Notes under the pieces: generated by a model
What the model saw: the letters and a program-made list of their open reading frames with translations, nothing else
What the model was told of the DNA's origin: nothing
Databases searched by the model: none
Part shown: in pieces, positions 57,986 through 64,000 of the stretch
How the letters are laid out: the number at the start of each line of letters is the position of its first letter
How positions within the stretch are numbered: position 1 is the first letter of the stretch
NCBI GenBank assembly: GCA_029959195.1
Contig: CP114123.1
Coordinates: 558,001-622,000 of the forward strand
Direction of reading: 5' to 3'
Source: Dictyophora rubrovolvata
Lineage: Eukaryota > Basidiomycota > Agaricomycetes > Phallales > Phallaceae
DNA length: 64,000 nucleotides
Position numbers and translations under genes: made by a program

Positions 57986-59152
57986 TTGGTTCCTTTGTAA
58001 GGCCTTCTTACGAAAAGTATCGAAGGCTGAGTTATTGACGTGTACTATGTATTAGGTTATTCTTGGATGTGGAATTTACTTTAAATTCTCTCTTTAATTG
58101 TCTTAACGTTTTTTGGGAGTGTAATTAAAACTTGTCGTATGCCTTGCAAACGATACCATTGATACGCGACTTGTATTTAGTTTCTATATTTAAAGGATAG
58201 TCACCTATTGTGCTTCAATCTGCGAAGTTTCTTTCACAAGAACTAAATAAACAGATTTTTTCTTCCGTAGCCACGATGATCCCCTAAACTACGCTGCTGT
58301 ATGATAACATTCTTCTCTTTTCATAATACCTGGACCCCCACCCTCTACGATTTCTTTTCGAGAGCTTGCTGTTCCTGTGCAAGTTTAACTTCTCCCGCGG
58401 AACAATCCGACAAGGAATCAACTTCGGGAGTATTCAACCTCCTCGAGCTCCCTACCAGTGTGTATTTAATACTAGTGAGATTTCCTTTTAGCCGCAATAT
58501 GATAATCATTTTATGATTTTTCCAATGATCTTTCTACACTCAAACACCAATCACTTCACTTAATTCGTAGCTGATACTATAAGGATTTGTCAATCATTCG
58601 GACTCATTTCATCAATCTGAATCATCAACAGAGTGATCTGGCGCAATTGATTCAAGTACACATAGAAAGCTCTATCTTACGTATGTGTGCGGGATATTTG
58701 AAGATCTTAGAAAACCTATGCATTGAATGGAGATAATAGCGCCATTACGGTGCTACAATACGAGCGCACGTGGAGCCCAACTCTAACCAAGCCAAAGAAG
58801 CGGCGATGGCAATGTCCGGATTACTGACAGGCATTGAATTCTGGAAGTCGAAGTCCCTCATAAGAACCTCCTGTTCGCTAAGGAGCGCATTCCCTATTCA
58901 AAGTATATATTACATAATAGGGGATGTCAGAGTTCAAGGCCGTTTTGCTATCCGTCTCACCCATCGGTCGTTCTCGGTCAGAGATGAATTCTAGAAATAT
59001 TTCTTTAATAAATCATATAAAATTTTTTAAGTAACTGTACAATGCATAGGTGAAACGGCGCACGAAACGGTCGTTTCGAGATGTCGGGAATACCTCGGGA
59101 ATACCACTTATCCCGTTTTAACTCTGAACACCCCCGCTGCCCGTCCGTTTTG

Positions 59153-59214
59153 ACGGACAGCGAAACGGACAACGAAACGGACAACGAAACGGACAACGAA
59201 ACGGCTGCGAAACG
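59153..59214. repeat. 12-bp tandem repeat upstream of peptide gene 2
   Basis: Almost four units of CGAAACGGACAA, embedded in a wider block (59050-59215) dense in CGAAACGG and its reverse CCGTTTCG. The block is absent before gene 1. Confidence 0.85.
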
Positions 59215-59358
59215 GCCTACTCCGACATCCCCTAATGTAAGAGGGAAAGTGCATAAAAGCACAGTAATTTGTTTGCTAACATTCTTCTCAAGATAACCTA
59301 TCACTATCTCTCAACGCTGAGACGTATTCTAATCGTACCCTTCCTCTTGACAAAAAAA

Positions 59359-59514
59359 ATGCGTTTTTATCAACTCATTGTTCCTCTAATGACACTGGCA
59401 ATGACCACTTTCACCATCGCAAGTCCTCTCGTTCGTCTTGAACCGGTTCCCGCTGGTTGTGTAAACGAAGTGCGGGCACGAAACGCTGACCCGCAGGGAT
59501 GTCCAGGTTTCTAG
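59359..59514 (+). CDS. small secreted peptide 2 (51 aa, CPGF C-terminus)
   Basis: ATG at 59359, intronless. Signal peptide MRFYQLIVPLMTLAMTTFTIA, mature part starting SPLVRLEPVPAGC and ending RARNADPQGCPGF. Cysteines at 34 and 48. Compared with peptide 1 the signal peptide, the LEPVPA block, R-N-[VA]-D and GCPGF are kept, while the centre differs in length and sequence. That fits a family under selection at its ends and diversifying in the middle. The 5' region shares a TATA-like box and leader with gene 1. Extracellular; role unknown. Confidence 0.75.
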   Translation: MRFYQLIVPLMTLAMTTFTIASPLVRLEPVPAGCVNEVRARNADPQGCPGF

Positions 59515-60398
59515 TCGCTTTCATAGTAAGGCCTACTTGTGAAAGTCATTAAAGGATGTTGATGTGTACCTATGATAGGTTGAATATGAATTTCTACTTC
59601 CCCCATTAATTGTCTTACTGCTTTGTAAACAATTGACACGACATCTATTTGTGGCTTCTATATTTCGTTGTTTATACATGTATAAATATATATTCAAGGA
59701 ATGGTTCATAGATATTGGCGCTTGTCGATATAGTATGCACGTATATGCACTACTGAAATGGAGACATCATTATAATGTTCATAATAATAAAAATAACAGA
59801 CGGCAATTTGTTTGTCCATACAAACCTGCCATGAATATTTTTTCACTCGACGGCAAACCGGTACCTTCGGATCGAAAGAAGCAGTCCGTGTTTGCGATCA
59901 ATTCTTTATATAGCTGACAATGTGAGTCAGCTGAAAGTTCACCTTATCTGTTGTCAAAAAATGATGGTTTAGACACATAGCCGGACTTTCTTTCTTGACA
60001 GATATCAGAAGAAATGTCAAAGACGCTGTACACACCTTCGTACACCCGGTGATGACACACTATATGCCGTATTAATTATTGCAGATTGTCTAGAGGCCGA
60101 TTTTCCCAGTCCATGTTCATCAAAACTTCGAAAGCGGTGCGCATACATGTGACACTACTGGTCCAAAGTATATTGAAATCAATGGCGGACAAATGTTCAA
60201 CTATCACATCGACCAGACAGATGTGCAAGGTTGAAACTTTCCAACGATATAGTAATCTATTCTTAAACCGGTGCTACCCAAATGTATTACTCAAGTCTCA
60301 TATTATAACACGTAATATTCGAGTTCGAAGCCGTTATTCTGACACAGGCTCATTGAGGGCTACTCTGCAAACTTTGCAAACTAATAACTGCTGTTACA

Positions 60399-60577
60399 AT
60401 GCAATTCTATAGGCTTGATCTTCTTTGTCAAATACTCTTGATTTTAACTTTCTCACGGCAACGAGCCCTGCCATATCCCTTGAACCTTCCCCAGCTTGTA
60501 GTGTCGGGGATATCCGCTTTAGCACGCACGCCGCTCTTCAAGCAAGACGGACAGACGCTGGCTGCCGAGGCTTCTAG
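60399..60577 (+). pseudogene. small secreted peptide 3, frameshifted
   Basis: Begins MQFYRLDLLCQILLILTF like the signal peptides of genes 1 and 2. After TTCTC one base is missing relative to them. In the next frame it continues TATSPAISLEPSPACSVGD and ends ARRTDAGCRGF-stop, with LEPxPAC and the C-terminal GC-x-GF recognisable. A third, degenerate member of the tandem family, about 1 kb after gene 2. Confidence 0.75.
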
Positions 60578-62484
60578 TCATTAGTATGACATTCACTTCC
60601 TCACCTATCACAGAAATCGTGTGTGTAAATCAAGTTTACTGTCCATTGGGTATAGACCCAAGTCAGACATGTACACTACTTCGGTGCTAAATTATAACAT
60701 TTAAGTTCTTCTCTGAGGTGAATTTGTAACATCTATCCCGTTTGGGAAGTGGTGAGTCCTTCAATCACAGAAATCGTGGTTATACACCATACACATAGGT
60801 TCTCTCTCATAGAAGGCGTCTCGTCATCCGTTCGAGCGTATGTACTTGAAAGAAGATCTAGAATTAGGTATTAAATTATTGATTATACACCTCAGTTAAC
60901 AATCTCCACATATTTCCCATTTGACATCAACAAAATTTCATCTTCAACATACTCAAGTTGTTTCACAGACCCTAGCTTCAATCCTTCATCACGGTCCAAC
61001 ACAAACACACGAGCTAACAATACGACGCCAGAACACTGTATGCTCCAGGACCTTCGGATGTATCACTTCATGTATCATCAGCATATCACTTGAATCATTA
61101 TTAACACTCAGAAATAGATTTATTAGGTGAGCAAAAAGACAATCGATATTGAATAAACAGTCCAGAACGCTTCGTGAACGAAAAGTGTCTGTTTCGGTGA
61201 TTCAGGGTGACCACAATCAACATTCACGTTTCGGTTGAGTCGGGGAGTTGCATACTGGCATAGGGTGAACTAAAACCGTCTGTGGAGCCGGGTTGGCGGT
61301 TTCAGGATAAAGTCATCAAGTAGCATAGTACCTGCATAGAGCGTAGAAAAGGACAAAAATTGAGGATGAGGTAAAGGACGACTCTGCTGCCACATCATTT
61401 GTTTCCGAGCGCGCCGGCATGGGATTTAGATGTTGCACGGCCGTATACGATCCGTACCATTCCCGTCGGAGCTCTGGCGAGTGGTCGTACGGATACGGTA
61501 CGGAGATATCCGTATTATGCCCGTATAGTATACGGCCGTAACCGTATACGGTACGGTGCCGACCCCTAATAAAGTGGTAAAACAAGCATAATGCCAAGGA
61601 CGATATCGATGTGAGCAGACAAAGTGATCGGTCAAATGAGAATAACAGAAGAGACACGAATCTAGCAGATATCTCATCTGCTATTGAATCCCCTTTTTGT
61701 CCTCCCTCGGGCGGTTTCTGTGATGGCGGAACGGAGCCTAAATCACACGATGGCGGCATAACCAGTTTTCACCTCTTCTGTGTCCGCTACTGCGTCCAGC
61801 ATGGGATTCCAACAATATTGTTATCATCAAATTTGGCTATGCCTCTCGATGTTCGTTGTTCCACCTTCCACTCATTTCCTTAAGCCATCTCAGCTCACCT
61901 TGGAAGCTGTGATATTTCAGGATAGTGTGAAGGGCGGGGAGTTGAGGTTACTCTTCACAATACGTGATCATGATGAGAGTATGTGTATAGGTTTCATATC
62001 TACACACTGATGTCTATTACAGCTTCGAGATCTTTTCCGGAGCTATTATCCCCCATAGAAATTGACGATCCTTTAACTTGACTAAAGGAGAGACATTTGT
62101 AGTGGTTAACGTTAAAGAGGCCCAGCGCATGCTGTACTCTAATGTACGGTTACCCGGCTAGTGAGAGAGACGAAAAGCCCATGTCTTCTGTTCATCTCAG
62201 TTGAAGAAGCCAATGGATAAGCTTTAAGGTTCAAGGGGGAGAAATTGTTCGCACTCATCATCCAGGTTTCGTGACACGAGTGAATGAAATACAGAAGCAC
62301 GTTATTTCTGGATTCACATCAGCAATATGATCCACAATTCATATCCGCATCAGTATTCCTTTTCTCCAGAATTATCAACCCAAACAGCCGTCGTATCGGA
62401 TACTAAGACGCCCAGACGTTAGTTTTTAAACAATTTGGATTTTGAGTCAGCCATTCCAGCATTAAGTGAAGTCTATTGTACACT
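60578..62484. other. intergenic, no gene recognised
   Basis: No supportable gene. Includes a GTACGG/CCGTAT-rich palindromic block (61435-61570) and the upstream region of the 7TM gene. Confidence 0.4.
61435..61570. repeat. CCGTA/TACGG palindrome-rich block
   Basis: Within about 135 bp, TACGG or CCGTA recurs more than a dozen times in both orientations (e.g. GTATACGGCCGTAACCGTAT). It ends GGTGCCGACCCCTAA. It resembles the subterminal part of a non-autonomous DNA transposon, but no matching second end was found. Confidence 0.55.
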
Positions 62485-63801
62485 ATGTCCAACCTCCCGA
62501 CTACAGATAATTTCACTCCTCCACCCCCCCCTCCTGGGCTCAATTACATAGCCGCAATAGAACCCTCAGTTAACCTGCTCATTATCGGTACAGCATGGTC
62601 ATCAGCGCTCGTCCCTTTGTTGGTCGTTTTACTTGTATTCTCCACCAAAGAACTACGCAAGACCGCGGTGTTCAATCTGAACCTTATAGCTATACTCATG
62701 GGACTCGCTATGGGTATATTGAACTATTATATCTTGGTAAGTGCGTCCATCATTTTGCTCTGACATGGGTCCAATTTATCTTTTACGAGGTCACCGCCAT
62801 TCTGTCACCCTCCATACATGTCAGCAATACTTGTTTTATTATTTTTGGACTCCTCACGGGACTGGTTCCTCTGTTTACCGAATCTATCCTTCTTGTTCGT
62901 GTCCTTGCAGTGTATCCTCCGAGGCGGCTGGGCATCCGTAAATCAGTGGCTATTTATCTACCAATTGTGCTGATGAAAATAGCACGCATCATCAATCTCT
63001 GTCTGTTCTGGCATGATTGGTTTGGAAAGCTAGGTACCGGAGGTAGCCCCGAGGCCCTGGGACAACAAGCATGGAATAAGCCATACCAAAAAATAGACTG
63101 GACCATTCAAGTTTTCGATAATGGGTAGGTGCTATATGATAACCATCATTTCGACGTTAAAGTGACAAGTAAAATGCAGATATGCATCAGTATTATTCCT
63201 GTTCCCACTGAATAAAGCTCGAAATGTTACCGTTCGTGTCACTAGCCGAAAGTCAAAGAGTAAGATCCCGAATATTGTAGTTAGCCTGGTTCGAAGAAGC
63301 TGCTGATGAAAATTCTCAGCGTCCTACACCTCACTCATCAACGATCTCTTTTGGATTGCGGTGTCAAACTTCGTTTTCCCGGTAATTCTTGCTGTAGCCG
63401 AGCTCATCTTTGCGATCAAAGATCCGATTTATTTACATGGGGCCTATGTCCTTTTCGTCAATATGTACGTCCAAATCATCGGTGTACTTCTGGCCACAAT
63501 TTGGTCAGCGGGTACAAAATGGACAAGCGAGTCGAAGCATCGCACAACTTCCTCTCGGCATCGGGTGGACACAGCTTTCTCCTTATCTCACCCTCAATTT
63601 GCTGTTGCATCGGGTACGGAGACTCAGGATACTCAGATTGATCATCGTAGTGAGCCCTTTGAAGCCGCCAGCAACAATGAGCCGACCTTCACGGGCCCTT
63701 TCCTGATGTCAAAACCTGGAGAAACAGAAATGACTGTGATGATGGAAAAGGAAGTCGTTGTGACGACTGACTCAATGAAGTATTCCGTGGAATTTCCATA
63801 A
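62485..63801 (+). CDS. seven-helix membrane protein, orphan basidiomycete 7TM family
   Basis: Exons 62485-62736, 62790-63124, 63180-63259 and 63320-63801 join in frame to 382 residues. The extracellular-type N-terminus (MSNLPTTDNFTPPPPPPGLN) has a proline run. Helices: LLIIGTAWSSALVPLLVVLL; FNLNLIAILMGLAMGILNYY; TCFIIFGLLTGLVPLFTESI with LVRVLAVYPPRR; IYLPIVLMKIARIINLCLF; a short SVLFLFPLN segment; FWIAVSNFVFPVILAVAELI; and AYVLFVNMYVQIIGVLLATI. A Ser/Thr/acidic cytosolic tail of about 95 residues follows. The layout is GPCR-like, and similar proteins are common in agarics without assigned ligand. It lacks the usual STE3 N-terminal helix pattern and I do not call it a pheromone receptor. Its neighbour upstream is the secreted-peptide cluster, about 2 kb away. 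Confidence 0.8.
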
Positions 63802-64000
63802 GGTGAACTTCTAGCTTGGTTTAATTCAACTCCAAAAATTTGGAGATTACATATCTGAGATCTCAGTGCGGTTACCTTTTCAATTTTGTGAAACAATATT
63901 AAGGAGTGTAGCTGTGTATGTACCATTAGTATATATGTGCCCATCAGAATCATCATAAAGTGACTAAATTGGAGGAAACAGAGTCCGTTGCTTTGGATGG
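63802..64000. other. 3' flank
   Basis: AT-rich sequence after the 7TM stop. Nothing recognised before the window ends. Confidence 0.5.

Larger units (their letters stand above)
58220..59650 (+). repeat. second unit of the small-peptide tandem duplication
   Basis: This unit parallels about 56970-58210. Shared landmarks are AAGTTTCTTTCACAAG(C/A)AC, the ATGGA(A/G)A(C/T)AA block, GTCCGG(T/A)TTACTGA, the core promoter, the gene and ATACGCGACTTGTATTT/ACACGACATCTATTTGT after it. The copies have diverged considerably outside the gene and promoter. Confidence 0.65.

Noticed and set aside
59081-59296. Open frame with repeated DNET residues as a protein
   Set aside because: The residues only reflect the 12-bp DNA repeat. 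The frame has no relative and overlaps the promoter of peptide gene 2.
62485-63801. STE3-type pheromone receptor
   Set aside because: It has seven helices, but the N-terminus, loop motifs and long acidic tail do not match STE3 proteins, and no CaaX pheromone precursor was seen nearby. Called an orphan 7TM instead.
1-64000. tRNA, rRNA or CRISPR array
   Set aside because: I looked for T-loop-like GTTCGAAT stems and for evenly spaced repeats and found no supportable candidate. The only regular repeats are microsatellite-like or transposon motifs.

Overview
The window looks like nuclear DNA of a basidiomycete, most likely an agaric. The host genes are split by many GT-AG introns of about 50-70 nt. 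The gene families fit: a fungal Zn2Cys6 factor, an NTF2-FMO fusion, a CYP512-like P450, DUF6533 membrane proteins and an orphan 7TM protein. The repeats are Gypsy, Copia and CACTA elements. The organism call is an inference from gene style, not from a search.

Layout. 0-10 kb is ordinary gene space: a possible small inhibitor-like gene (minus), an 855-aa Zn2Cys6 regulator (minus, 7 exons) and a 603-aa flavin monooxygenase (plus, 6 exons, one apparently only 6 nt). 10.8-49.6 kb is an old host duplication blown apart by transposons. One copy of the duplicated locus (10.78-11.11 plus 21.47-25.67 kb) and the other (45.87-49.58 kb) each carry a DUF6533 membrane-protein gene. A 10-kb retroelement nest (11.1-21.47 kb) splits the first copy, and a 19-kb nest (25.9-45.2 kb) lies between the copies. 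49.9-54.9 kb holds a P450 and a PQ-loop transporter, both minus. 57-60.6 kb is a tandem array of tiny secreted-protein genes. 62.5-63.8 kb is a seven-helix membrane protein.

The most unusual item is a roughly 2.26-kb element present three times (14.3-16.6 minus; 26.04-28.30 plus; a diverged third from 29.95 kb, split by a CACTA transposon and resuming at 43.5 kb). Each copy has TGT...ACA-like ends, a TATA box with an R/U5-like tail near one end, and two open frames upstream of that box. The two frames look like distant relatives of each other. The simplest reading is an unusually long solo LTR whose U3 carries two genes of unknown function.

A second item is an 11.8-kb CACTA transposon (31752-43513) with CACTG ends, an AGT target duplication, dense CCACTGAA-type subterminal motifs, a Tnp2 transposase, a coiled-coil accessory gene and a Ulp1-type peptidase. 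It also carries remnants that look like a captured carboxylesterase and a captured ferric reductase. A third is the tandem family of 51-54-aa secreted peptides ending in Cys-Pro-Gly-Phe.

I saw no tRNA, rRNA or CRISPR array. All splice models are hand-made from GT/AG signals, frame and family resemblance. LTR elements are treated as fossils and given only by extent, family and parts.
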